Assembly (NCBI RefSeq): GCF_000005505.3
Contig: NC_016131.3
Location: 58,079,355 to 58,143,354 of the forward strand
Length of the DNA: 64,000 bases
Source of the DNA: Brachypodium distachyon
Lineage: Eukaryota; Streptophyta; Magnoliopsida; Poales; Poaceae
Direction: 5' to 3'
The notes beneath the pieces were generated by a model, which was given only the letters and a program-made list of their open reading frames with translations, did no database searches and was not told where the DNA came from. Position numbers and translations under genes: made by a program. Each line of letters starts with the position of its first letter. The first letter of the stretch is position 1. Shown one piece after another: positions 33,634 to 46,340 of this stretch.

Positions 33634-36600
33634 AATTACAGATATCTCTGCACTTGATCAGCAGACAGATAATGAGGATAAACTGACAGAGTTCAGTGCA
33701 GTGCAACCCACTGTCTTGTGTTGGCCAATATGAGCTTCTGAAACAGTGGCACCTTTCTGCCCACCTGTAGTTGCCCCCTGATATGCATCAAGTATAGAAG
33801 AAGGGATCATGATCATGGCTCCTTTTCATCTTGCCTTTGCCGGCCAGGGCCCTGGGCATTGCTGACATTGCACAAAGTCAATGGACTTTTGGTGTGTTGG
33901 GGTCGAGCATGTTCCACCATTAGAATATTTTAAGATTTCTATTTCTAGGTCAAACTCAAAGTTTTTATTAGTGTTTGCCTCTAGGTAGTATATATATAAC
34001 CGATAAGAAAAGGAAAAATGTCTGGGCAACACTGCTAGCAAAACTCAAAACATTTTATAATTAGTGTTTGCCAGTTATTGATGGAGTGAGATCATATTCA
34101 CCAAGAACAGGAATGTATACAGGTGTTATGATGTCTAGATACAGTTGCTAAAAGAAATTGATGTCTAGATACAGTTGGTGAAACAAATTGATGTCTAGAT
34201 ACATGTAAAATGCAGCCAGTTATAGCTAGCATCATACAGCTATATATCCTACACAAATTAAGAATCTTCAAGCATGTCAAATTCTACAATCAAGACTTTA
34301 TAGCTTTTACTGACCATTTCGTTAATCTCCGGTCATTCCAAAGATACGGATCTTCCAAGTGGTAGAGAAAGTATCCTACGATAAATTAAACAAGAGAGAA
34401 ATCACACGTGTAAGCTATTAAGGAGCAGGCAATTAAACAAGAACAGCCTAGTAGTACTAATCCAGTATTCTAAATTTTAATATTAGCTCGGATCGATCAG
34501 AAGAGAATATAAAAGAAAATTAAAATGTGGCAACATGTGTGTGTTCGGTCAAATGGCGTGACTTTATCGATCAAGATATTCGCTGTCGATCGAATCTCTT
34601 GGCGAGATAACATATACTGATCCAGATTCTAGGCTACAATGTTCTTGTACTTAGTATATGTTATCTTGTGGATCGATGTGTGGAATCTTGCATCGAGATC
34701 ATCTACATATGCACCCATTGAGGACTTAATTAAGCAGAGTAGTTTTGGTCAACAGAAGCAGAGAGAATGTGGCTCAAAGGGGTGAGCAAAGGGCCAATTA
34801 GTGCCAGGATGATTAGATTAGTGCAGAAGGGGCATTTTTTCCTTTCTTGGATATGACCAAGGTTAGGTTATGTTAGGTGCTGTTCCAATTTGGCAGCTAG
34901 CTTAAGGTTCTGATTCTGCTCTTATTGGCAACTGGCACAGTAGTACTTGGCCAATCAGGAATCACTGGTCAGTACCAACTTGCTAATAGTGCTAATCTGC
35001 TGGTCTTAATTAAGAGTAGAACTCTTTGTACATGATTCTGTTTTGGAGTATGGATGAAGTCAAATAAATCAATAATACTTTTTTTATTGTGATAAATGAT
35101 GTGGTCGATTTTGAACCATCAAGAAAAATTATCGAAATTGTCGCCCTTGGGTTGGTGTTTCTTCGATCTTGTATTTAGGGTTATTATATATGAGATGGTC
35201 CAATTCTTGCTGGAATCGGGGGAAATTCGCATATTCGATCCACACTGGCCTTATCATAACAACAAACAAGTCTTCGGAAAAAATAATCCTTAAAAAGATT
35301 GAACATGGTAAGGTGAATCTTTAGCTGTCAATAGGAAGCTTCTCTTCAATGGTTTAGAATACGACAGGCAAGACAGAGAGAAAGAGAGATAATAGTACAA
35401 TTAACACACAAGGGAATATGCAGGGGCCATGTGTATAGTGGTCTGAATCTGGGAACCTTTGCCTCCTGGAAGAGCCGTTTAAAGCAGTTGTGGCGCCCCC
35501 CTGCTGTCCTGTGAACCCAAGAAACCGGATACCATGCCAACCACCACCTTGTTGGTAGCGTCCATATTGATTGGATCTATGGATCCCTTTCCCTTGTGAT
35601 TCATGATCATCATGAATATTCCAGGGCCTGCCCGGTCCGAATTGCTAGCTGCAAGTCAATTATTAGTTGGCAGGTGGAAAAATGAATATCCCAAAAACTG
35701 CAAATAGATCCCTGGCTCGGATGAGGCGATGAGTCTCGGGTATTTTTCAAAAAGTTAATCAAAAACGCTTTGAAGTTTCCAAAATATTTCCAGAAAAATT
35801 TACAACTATACATGGATGTGCACTAAGTATTTGTAAAATTTATTGGGAAATATATTTTTATTTATGGGCCACACAAAAAAAGAAAAATATGTATGTATAA
35901 TAGATGTACTGTTTGATACAAGACCCACAATTGTGTTTTTGTGCAGATCACATATTAATGTATTTCGAGGACACATCTAAGATACGAGTAGATATTTTTT
36001 CAGAATTTTGGAAACTTTCAAATATATTTTTTTCCTTAAAAAAAATTGGGCTCATTTTAGCCTGGTCTCCAAAAGTTTACATTCATGAATATATAGATTA
36101 CTATTTAATCTGATATTTGGATAGGTCTTCAACTTATCGGTTGTGTCCATATAAATTCAAAATTTGTTGATATAGAAGTGTCAAAAACGTAGTAATTCAA
36201 AATTATGTAATCCGATTTATGTATCTAAAGTACTCGGTCAAATCTTGCGGGCCTTTCACATGCCATTGAGGGTCCTAGAGGGTCCCTTCGGCTGATCTCT
36301 CATCTTGACAACGTCTTATAGAGAGTACTCTGAATGATTTACATCGATGCTCTTCAAAAAGAGCGATATTAGCTTGATAACCAACTTTCACCGTACCTTG
36401 TCACCGATGCCAATTCTCTCGACCCCAACAACTATACCATTTTAGAGCGCTGATTTAGTGTCAGCATTTGATGAACAAGAATTAGTAGTAACGAAAATGA
36501 TGAACAAACGTAGCTAAACGAGATAGGAGATGATAGTCCAAAGTTAATAAACAAGCTTTGCTTGCGTTATTATTGCATCAATCCACGCTGTGAGCTCTAA

Positions 36601-38672
36601 GATGTTAATCAAGCAGTTAAAAAATGATTTTTAGACCAAGATAAAAGCAAAGAACAAACATTAAGGCTAATTAATCAGAAGGTTAACCTAGTTGGGTTAG
36701 GATTTAGAAAATTCATAGTTCATTAACGCTAAGCATTAGCAAATAAAAGGGGGTCTGGATTCATAAATGTATCCATCCAGTTGAGCCTAAATGCGAGTGC
36801 ACCACAAACACGCTACCTAAAGATTCCATCAGTTCATCGTGCTCATCAAGATTGGTATCGATACAGATCCTGTTGGGAGACATGCTTGTGATGGAAGCTC
36901 CAATCAACTTGCATTGGGAGCAATTATCTTTGGAATTAGGAGGGAGAATCATCTGCTTGCACATCTGCACTAGCCTAGCAAAAGAAAGGGACCAAAGGAT
37001 GAGATGCAGCCCCAGAGGTTGCCATCAGCACAAAGGAGAGGCATCAGATTCAGAACCCAATACATCCATGCAATGCAATGCAAATTGGCAGCATATTTTA
37101 GCTGGTCATGCATGCAATGCATGGGGAATCTAATCTTAATCCAATCTAATCGAATCCAGAGAGTGTCATGCCAGTCCCAGCAGCACTAATGATCCTTTTG
37201 ATGGTACTGCTTAGTTGCATCTTTTTGCCACCTTTTGGGTGGTGGGATGGGAGAGATTCCTCGGCTGCAAATGCATGCACACATCCAAAAGTGGTTTCAG
37301 AGTGCTAATATTTGTTTGATTGCTTCTCTATCTATCCTCTTTGCTTGCCTTAGAATCTACCACTATCAAAAGGTGGCAAAGGATAGCATCATGTGTTGCT
37401 CTGGCTGGATTCTTTGTCTCTCTCTCTCTCTCCCACTGTATCTTTCTTTTATCTGTGGAAGGACAGTATGCATAAAGTTTCTCTTCCTATTCAACAAATT
37501 ATTTTTTGTCTGTTGGCTGAAACTCGGAGGTGATCAAGGTGGCGTGTCCAAAGAAAACTAACTTTATGTTGAAAACCATTGTAAAAGGTTCAAAAAATTC
37601 TTAAAAACAATAGGTTGGTCAAGTAACCTAGAAACAAGAACAACCCCTTTCCATGGAATTTGAATTCTAGGGAAAACTTTACTATTACAAGAGTACATGC
37701 GACAACAGAGTCAATGAAATATATGCAATAATACGGTTGTCCGGTATTTTTTTTTTCATATGAAGAGTTCATGCATGCTACATCTTATTCAAATTTCCAA
37801 TCAAAATTGTACAAGAACAAAAATGAAAATTAAAGTAAAATGTGATTTTCCAGCTGTTGCATATGCATGCATGAATCCTTGATCCACATGCAGAACCTTG
37901 TTCAATCATGTACTCCGTATTATTTAGACCTTTAATTTGTTGGGGCACATCGGTCACTACTATATACTGAAAATTTGTTACTTGTAGCTTACGTACGTAC
38001 ACTGACTCACTGATTAGGCAATATAAATCCAATAAGTTCTCAGTTCATGGTCGATGTTCACATCCTTGCTGGAGAGTTTGGATAAGGGAGAGCAAGCTAG
38101 CATGCATCGATCTGTACTTCTTGGCGTGTGCGCGATGAGACGAGGAGACAGATTAGGTGGAGTGATCGTGATGAGATGGCGTGTAGCTACTTGTCCAATC
38201 CTCAATCATGCCAAACCTATCCAATTAAGAATTGTATTTGTTCTAGTGTCTCTGTTGTTCTTTAAATTATCTGTACGGGTCCTTTTTTTCGAAAAGGAGG
38301 GAAACTTCCGGACTCTGCATCTCGTTCGTGAGTAGGAGGAAAACGAATCAGACGTTTGTGGTGTAATTTGTTGTGAAATAATAGACGCGAAAAAGTAGTG
38401 AATGGTTGGTTGATTAAGCAATAAATTGAGCAAATAATTAGTCACGCAGTATAAAAAATAAACAAAATTTGTCTCTTAAGGTTGTGCCATTTTCATCTAA
38501 AAAAAACGTTGTGACATTTTGCGGTAAGGTAAGCCGGTATATTAAAGCAAAAAATTTAGCTAGCTTTGGCTAGTGCTCTTTGTTTGTTCTGCATATGGCC
38601 TCATTCGGTGATCTATGGTCGATTGTGATAATCTTGCTTCCTTTCTTTTTTTAATTTTTTTCTAGTTATATA
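33634..38672. other. Long gene-free stretch
   Basis: No gene is supported. Visible items are a three-unit 30-bp tandem repeat (34131-34206), a hairpin at 34604-34667, a CT microsatellite near 37419, and CATGCATGC/ACGTACGT words near 37105 and 37990. Short open frames show no domain. Region 35690-36100 has weakly inverted AT-rich arms (gtttccaaaatatttcc / aattttggaaac) and may be an old MITE. Confidence 0.45.
34131..34206. repeat. 30-bp tandem repeat, about 2.5 copies
   Basis: Units start at 34131, 34161 and 34191 with atgtctagatacagtt followed by gctaaaagaaattg or ggtgaaacaaattg; the third is partial. Noncoding. Confidence 0.8.
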
Positions 38673-38780
38673 CTCCCATGTCCCATATTAAGTGACTACA
38701 TTTATCTAAATACGAACGTATCTGCAAACTGAAACATGTCTAGACACATGTAATATTTGACAGTCGATATGGAACGGAAG
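38673..38780. mobile_element. Stowaway-like MITE, ~108 bp
   Basis: Left end ctcccatgtcccatattaag after TA; the complement of the right end is cttccgttccatatcgact. The interior has the cacatgtaatatttgacag segment seen in many grass Stowaways and similar to that at 59715-59735. The right boundary is degenerate. Confidence 0.65.
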
Positions 38781-41341
38781 AAAATATTTTTTGGCAGAAA
38801 GCCCCAGCCGGAAAAAAGAAACCCCAACAAAGCAAACAAGAGAGAAAAAAAGAAGAGCAACAGCAAGCAAGCAAAGAAGCTGACAAATGGGTAGGGTCCC
38901 ACCGCGATGCGATGCGGCGAACCGAGCCGATCCCATCCAGTTCCAGAGGAAAGAAAAGCAGAGCACGGTAGCGTTTCGCCGCTGCTCTGTTTTTTTGCTT
39001 TGCACGACGAAGCCCACGTAGGCCGCCGGACCCACGCAGCCACTATCGTCTCGTGCTAGAAACGGACAGCAACGGAACGGAATCTAGCGGCGCCACGCAA
39101 CGCCACCCTGATTCTGTCTTCTTCTTCTTCCAAGTGGTGTGAATCTCAGATATACGCCACAGCAGCGACGGCACCTTCTTACCCTACTACTGTACAGTGT
39201 ACACAACCGTATCCTAAAATTAGGAGCTAACACAAATCCCTCGTTGTTTTACTCGGGAGGTGTGACCATTTTAGTCGAACGATTCGCAAAATGAGCAAAA
39301 CTAGTCATAAAACTTTATTTTTGCAGATTGTTGCGGTGGTCGGCAGAGAAAAATGTATCGAGTGGTACTATGCAAAACACCTGCTTCTTCTACCTCGCTC
39401 TCATTTTGCAAAATGAGCATGGTAGAGGGAGCAGGTGGTCGACGGAAGTGGATGCGGGGGACGGAGCAGCGAGGTTTCCGATGGCCCTTTTGAAAAAAAA
39501 AGGTTTCATTCAGAGCAGCCAAACCATAAAATATTAAAGAACAAGGGGCTTTTCAACGAATCCGCAGAACACCCAACTGGAACGTCCGAGAGCATGCCAC
39601 GTGTCCAATTCGGACTAATCCGATTTACTGTGCATAAGTAATCTAAGTTTCAGAACTAGTTTTCACCTTTTGCAATTTGTTGGACTAAAATGCTCTCACT
39701 TCTTAAGTTGTTAGACTACCGGTGCAATTACCGCGTAAACAAACACACACGCATATGCGTTGCACCTTAATCAAGAAACCATTATATTTACAATCATTGC
39801 AGATATGCGAGGAATCGACCGATCGATCCGCATATATCCACACCGTACGTACGTCAATCAATCAATCAAACGACTCCGTCCCCTCTTTGAACTTGAACGC
39901 GTGTGATTAGTAATATAACGACGTACGTAATGTAATGATCTAGTACATCTTGACTTGTGCAAGGTCAGTGCTTATACGTCTAACTCAGATTGTTTAGCAC
40001 GCTAAGTACGTGCCCAGCGCCGCAATTTCCTACCGTTGGTGCATTGCCAATTAATGGACTCAGGGACAGCTTCCGTACGTCTTCTTTTCGGCTTTAACTC
40101 TAGACGGCTTAACCTGTTGTACTTACTAAAGTTGTCATAGAGAAAAAAGCTTAGGAGATGTACAATCTTGCAAAAAAAGAAAGAAAGAAAGATAAGCTTA
40201 TGAGAAAGAATTGTAGTACTGCGATCCGTATTAGTTGTCACTGATTTTATACAAACTACTATTACTAAATCGGCGACAAGTAATATGAATTAGAGAGACT
40301 ACTTTTTTGCTTCGTATTTTGTCGTTTGAGCTTATTGTCATGTTGTCTAACAAAAAGTCTGTATACACCTCTCGAGTGAAAATTGTGCACCAACTCGCCG
40401 AAATTGGAATGACAAAATGGTTTAAACACCCCGTAGGAAAATTATTTGCTCGCACTAGTACAATGAACCAAGTCACGTGAACAACATGGATCTACCTACC
40501 CCTTCCCTAGCTATAGCTTCCCCGGCGATGACGCATGTATGAATCTTGAAGGTATAGGTTTTTGTCTGATCCATCCATGACGAAAGTCCCATCAACAATA
40601 TCTGGGATTCTGGTAGTGTACATCCAAATGGGAAATTCCCCGCATATTAAAAACTTACAAGAAATTTAGTTGAATATTCGGATAGTAATTCTAAAATTCA
40701 CAAATGATCTACTTTTCTTTTTTTTCCCATAGTTCCATCACTGCTCTCTAGATATTCAGCGGAGATCACCGGAATTGTTGTAAATAAATAGCTTAGTAAG
40801 TTTGAGTAGTGTAAATAGATTAAAAAAAATCTCAACCTATTTTTCATTCTTCTCCCTTAATTTTTCTCTATTTTTATCATCTTTCAAAATTTTAAACTTT
40901 TAGTTATTTCGAACACTCAAAACTAATGGAAGAACAATTTGGTTGAGTTGTGTGTGAGGCACGCAGAAGGTTCGGGCCTGCCGCGCAGTGCTCCGTCAGC
41001 CAGTTTTTTCGAATTTTTCTCTTAAAAAACAAAAAAGCTAAGGTATTATGCTATCTTTATTTAGATAAAGCCAAAGATGATATCTTATCTCATCGTGCAA
41101 GGGGTCACTCATTTATTCGCAACAAACTATGGCTAGTGTGCATGCAAGGTTCATGTGTATGTGGTCACTCGCATACGCACGTATTTGTAGCCGTATACAG
41201 AGACTGGGGCCTATGTGGAAGGACATTGACAGGTACTACTTGTGTATTTGTCGTATGGGCAGCATGGAGTTCCCAAACGTAGAATAGTCAGGTATCCTAG
41301 CCAAACCATTTTGTCCATTTTTTAGTTTAAATTTTCTTTAA
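38781..41341. other. Gene-free stretch with small inverted repeats
   Basis: No supported gene. Holds a hairpin-forming palindrome at 39377-39442 and a decayed Stowaway at 40219-40299. Purine-rich 38810-38880 and GC-rich 38885-39110 segments have no recognised product. Confidence 0.4.
40219..40299. mobile_element. Decayed Stowaway MITE (81 bp)
   Basis: Left arm ctgcgatccgtattagttgt and the complement of the right arm (gtctctctaattcatattac) are weak inverted repeats between TA dinucleotides. The central gttgtcac/gcgacaag pair is typical of short Stowaways. Confidence 0.5.
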
Positions 41342-41607
41342 GGCCTTGTTTGTTAGAGGAGTTATATTGAAAGAGTTTATATAAAGTATTATCTCATTCA
41401 AATTCAAAGACACTAAAACTTTGAGTTAGCCATTTGGTACGCCTGAATCAAAAACATTAAAACACTTCATTTTGTGCCAATTAAAAACACTTCATCATAC
41501 TATTATTTTGCAGATGAAAGTGAATTTGAAACCACTGGATAAACGGCCAATTCCCTCAGATGCCCGATCCATTTAAGCCTAAAAATACACTTCCACCAAA
41601 CAATGCC
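41342..41607. mobile_element. Tourist-like MITE (266 bp)
   Basis: The ends ggccttgtttgttagagga and the complement of the right end (ggcattgtttggtggaagt) form ~19-bp inverted repeats with the GGC-TTGTTTGG motif of Tourist/Harbinger MITEs. Flanking trinucleotides are TAA and TAG, a near match to the TAA duplication. No coding capacity. Confidence 0.7.
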
Positions 41608-42855
41608 TAGCTCTGTATAGATTGATCCATTCCTTTTTACCTAAAAATTAGGTTCTAGTAGTTTTTTGACACAAGTTAACTATCACAGCATATGCCAAAA
41701 CCAAGAAAGAAAATCAATTAAACCCCACAAGCTGATCATTGTGTTGCATGTACAGCACGGGAAAGGAAAGGTTGAGTGTTTGTCTTATCAACACAGTGTA
41801 CGTACGTGGCGACCCGACCGCGCGTGAGCTACTGTCCGTCCATCCATCCACTGGGAAACCAAAAACCCGGAAATACCCTTCCCTGGCAGAGTAACCACAA
41901 GAATGCCATCCAATAGAATCTTCCCGACCGCTAATTATCCTCTCGTAGGAGGAGTACTATCTACTGTATGCCCTTTTGATAGGACCCAATTAAAATTTAA
42001 AAGGCATATTCTCGGCAGTAAAATAATGGAGGAACATTTCCATTAATTCCCACTCATTCTCTCTTTAGCCCTTCTCTTTTTTAAGTCTCTGTCGTCAAGA
42101 AAAAAATTGAAGGGAAAACGAGGCACAGGAATCTGAATCGCCAGCCGTCCAAAGGAACCCACTCATGGCATATGCCTTCCAAGAATCCAACTTTTATTTT
42201 GGACATTTGGCTTTCATGGGGGGTTTTGTTTGGGTGTTTGGATGTCACAGCTGCTGGGTTTCTTTCTTGCTTGCTCTCATTCTTTTGAACTTCCTCTTCT
42301 TGTTTTAATTTTGTATATCCACTCTTTTCTTCCTTTTAAAAGTGCTAATCAGATGCTTTCAGCAGAATTATATGAGGGGCTAGGAGTGTACCTAATCTAA
42401 TCGTAGTGTTAATATTAAAATGTAATGCATGCATGCTAGTCCAACTTTTGGTTAACATTGGAGGAGTGTCATGGAGTAGAAGATAACATAGTGTGCATTT
42501 TTCTTCTTCCGCAGGAGTAAAATATTGTGCATTTTGCTTTAGGCAATGAAGCAAGCAATGTGAGGAATTGTTAGTGGGAATGGCACCAAATGTACCACAG
42601 CTAGAGCTATCCTATAGATGAGACAGATTTTGGTGGTGTTTTCCTAGAAAAGAATATCTTGTAGCTGGATATTCCCCAAAACCCCATGTATATTCTGTAT
42701 AAGCGTATGGTGTGCTTTCTGTGGTTGAACATTCCATAATTACTTTTCTAACCTCCAAGTTTTTTCTAGCAGAGTATATTCTACTAAGTGCATGATAGAC
42801 AAATTTGGGGGGTATGGGGTGCTTTCTGTGTGGTTGAATATATTCAATCAGTTCT

Positions 42856-43102
42856 CACTACGTCACCGGTAGATAACCGAACACATTCCAAGTGCGTCAA
42901 TTTGGCTTTAAAATGCCTCAAATTCATATTCGTGGCATTTTAAAAGTGTTGAATATACTTGTGTTGGCAAAAGTATTTGACGTACTTTTATTGACAAAAT
43001 CTGCGGTTGAAGTGCTAAAAGTGCAGTTAAAAACCAAAATTAACTACATTTGAGCAAAGTGCGGCGAACATAGTGCGGGCAAACGTCTACCGTGAGGTAG
43101 TG
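42856..43102. mobile_element. CACTA MITE (247 bp) with TCT duplication
   Basis: Begins CACTACGTCACCGGTAGA; the complement of the right end is CACTACCTCACGGTAGACG. The flanks TCT (42853-42855 and 43103-43105) give the 3-bp duplication expected of CACTA/EnSpm elements. The diverged tandem copy downstream (44575-44605: attcaatttgttttggccaa) lacks it and supplies the empty site. No transposase. Confidence 0.85.
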
Positions 43103-45082
43103 TCTGGCCAAAAATGTGCTGCCAAAAGATCCTCGAGAAGTATTGATTTTGTGAAAATTAAAAGTTTATGCAATAAGTTATGTCATGCATATACTTTTCA
43201 ATGGAATGTATGATATTTTTGTCACGAAGATACATCTTAACCCTTTCCGCAAAGAATCGCACGAACAAAAGTACCATTGTAATCCAATGGAAATCGTCCC
43301 TATACCTAGGTTTTATGTTCATGATTGTGAACAACTTCTAGTTGTTTCATATATACACGTTATATATCGCACCAAGCTTTTAGACTAAAAGTGCACTACT
43401 TTGGTGGTTTTCAAAGATGAACTTCGCGATCATCAAACAAAAAATGCACGTAAAAAATTGGATTATAACTGCAAAGAGTATGCACAACATACATTTGTAA
43501 ATTATAACTGCATGACTCAACATTTATTTTCAATGGAATGTATGATACCTTTGTCATTAAGGTGTGACCCCTTTCCACGAAGGATCGCTAGAAAGGACCA
43601 AGTGAAAAAATAAATAAATTACATTCCGATGGAGATTGTACCTTTACTAGTCATGGCTGTAAAAACCTTAGTCGTTTATACACGTACGTTCGGTGTTGCA
43701 TCAATCTTCTAGGTCAAAAGTGCACCACCTTAGTGTTCAAGGATGAATTGTGTGATCATCAAACCAAAGATGCACGTGCAAAATTGGAGTCTAGCCTCTA
43801 TAGATAGCGCCGTGTGCCATGTTTTTTGTGCAAATGACCAATGGTAAAGTGTATGATTTCATGCAAAAGAATCATATAGATGACCCAACAAGTGGGCACA
43901 TCACAAAGTTTCGGGTTATAGGAGAGCATATGACAAAAATAAAGATTAAATGTGAAAACAATATGGTGATCGATTCCGGCTCATAAAAGATTAGAAAACA
44001 AAATGCCTACAATTACAAGACGATAAATATGTGCAAAACATAAAATCCTTGAACCGCATATATGAACAAGTAGTATCTTTATTTTCAATAAATGGTGTAG
44101 TACACCTTTACACCAAAAAAATAGAATCTATGCATGATCTGCACAAGTAATATATCTTTGTTTTCAATCAAAAATCAGTACGCCTTCAAAGAAGATAAAG
44201 CCAAAAGACGACATCAATGAATTCACAATTGATTGGTAATCTAGATCACCCATACTTAATTAGTGTTTCTAACCACCTATAAGATACATATATTCTCTGT
44301 GTTAACAATTAACTAGGTCCAAGATATCGATCTAACCGATCGACGCCCCAGATTCCTCTGTAAGAGCCTCAAGGTTTTTTTTCTCCGACCCCCAAATTTA
44401 CATGCTAAAATAAATACATATATCATGATTATTGTCCAAAGAATATGTACAAGCTCAAATACATTTCTAAATTATAATTTGTTGATATACACTCTCAAAC
44501 TCTAAGCAATGATTTTCTTGATATACCGACCTATCTCATGCACCTCTATTGGTATTTACCATTTTACTCGATAAAAAAAATACATTCAATTTGTTTTGGC
44601 CAAAAAAAATCTGCCAAAAGATCCTCAAGAAGTATTGATTTATGAAACTAAAATTTTATGCTATAAGTTATGTGATTCATATACTTTTCAATGGAATGTA
44701 TGATACTTTGTTAACCAATTCCGCAAAGAATCGCTAGAACAGGCCATGTAAAAAAAAGCATTTGCAATCCAATGGAGGTTGTACTTTTACCTACGTTTAT
44801 ATATTCATGGTTGTGAAAAACTTCCGGTTTGTTTCATATACGTTATATATTTCATCAAACTTCTAGCTTAAAAGTTCACTACCTTGGTGTTCAAAGATGA
44901 GTTTCGTGATCATCAAACCAAAGGTGCACGTGAAAAAAATGGATTCTAGCCTCTTGAGAGCATTGCGTGTCACTTTTTGTTTTTGCGAGGGCAAATATTG
45001 CTTGAGTGTATGTTGTCATGTCGAACACCGTAAGAGCTCATGAAGGGTCCAACCAGTGGGCGCAGCGCACAGTTTTGGGTTA

Positions 45083-46340
45083 GAACAACTCTAGTAGTTA
45101 CCGAAAAAATCGACCCGAAAAAACGCGTATTCGGTGAACCGAATCAGTGTTTTTCGGATCGAAAAGGACCCGTGCAGAACAGAATCCGAAAACTGACCCG
45201 AAAAGCCTTATTTTTGGATTTGTTCTGCCAGTTGTGCAAATTTGTACCACAAATAGAAATCGACAGTTCGACAGTTAAAAATCACAGTGGATTCAGTTCA
45301 TACATTTCAGACAATATGAAAGCAAATTAAATCAAATTTAAATGTGCAAACATCACAGGAATAAAACAATAATCCAAATTACATCAAATTGTTCAAATGT
45401 GACGATCAAACAAATAAAGAATGGTCCGGCAGACAAATACAATGTTCAAATGTGACGATCAAACAAATAAAATATGAAAATTTTGGGAACTTATCTCCCA
45501 TACAATTGCCACTGATGCTCGATGAGATCCTGTTGAAGCTGCGTGTGCGTCGCCCTGTTCTCAATGCCCCGGTAGGACTAAAGAAATGCTTGGATCGTGT
45601 CGGTGTTCCTTTCAGGTTTGACCCGTTTGCCAACATTGTTGAAGAAAAACTCTAAATCCATCCCCCTCTCATCCTTGATGATCATATTGTGCAGAATCAC
45701 ACAAGCAGTCATAATGTTTGAGAGTGACTTCTTATCCCAAAAACGAGCAGGACCTCGCACAATTGCGAAACGTGCTTGCAAAACACCGAGAGCTCTTTCG
45801 ATGTCCTTCAGGGCTGCTTCTTGTGCTTTGGCTAAAACAGTTTGCTTCTTGCCGACAGGGTTTTTGGATTGTTTTGACAAATGTAGCCCAATCCACGTAT
45901 ATACCGTCAGCTAGATAGTATCCCATGTTATATTCATGGCCATTGACAGTACAATTGCAAGCCGGAGCTTCACCTTTTGCAAAGCTTGCAAAGAGATGAG
46001 ATCTTTGCAGCACGTTGATGTCATTTAGGGATCCCGGCAGACCAAGGAAGCAATGCCAAATCCACAAGTCCTGCGAAGCAACAGCCCTCGAGCACAATTG
46101 TTGGCTCGCGGTGATGGCCTGTATACTTCCTGTTTTCCGAGGCCACATTGGTACCGAGATGGGGGGAAGACGGGACCGAGGATATCCAGGCTCGAGGGTT
46201 CATTTTTGGTAAATCTGAACTTTTGTTTTCGGTTTCTGCAAATATTTGATATCTGGTCTGGACATTTTTTGCCCCAAAAACCGATAACTGGCGGTTATTT
46301 TTCGGTTCGGCTCTCTTTTTGGTGTCTGCTAGAGTTGCTC
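45083..46340 (-). mobile_element. Decayed PIF/Harbinger element (1258 bp)
   Basis: The ends gaacaactctagtag and the complement of the right end (gagcaactctagcag) form terminal inverted repeats flanked by TTA on both sides (45080-45082, 46341-46343). The related copy at 43910-43925 reads gggttataggagagc, the uninterrupted site. Inside, the minus strand carries transposase remnants. At 1.26 kb it is too short for an autonomous element with transposase plus Myb-like ORF, so it is deleted. Confidence 0.88.
45578..46148 (-). pseudogene. Harbinger (DDE_Tnp_4) transposase remnant
   Basis: Two overlapping minus-strand frames carry the family signature. The upstream one (to 46148) contains LGLPGSLNDINVLQRSHLF and NGHEYNMGYYLADGIYVDWA, the middle of a DDE_Tnp_4 nuclease. 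The downstream one (45578-45880) contains ALKDIERALGVLQARFAIV, then IMTACVILHNMIIKDE, the C-terminal part with the ERxxGVLQxRF motif. A frameshift near 45870 separates them and the N-terminal third is missing. It is not functional. Confidence 0.85.

Noticed and set aside
35690..36110. MITE with AT-rich inverted arms
   Set aside because: The arms (gtttccaaaatatttcc and its partner) match too loosely and no target duplication is visible, so it is mentioned only as a possibility.
33634..43000. MicroRNA genes in the gene-poor stretch
   Set aside because: I looked for mature sequences of well-known conserved plant miRNAs on both strands and recognised none; hairpins found lack other support.
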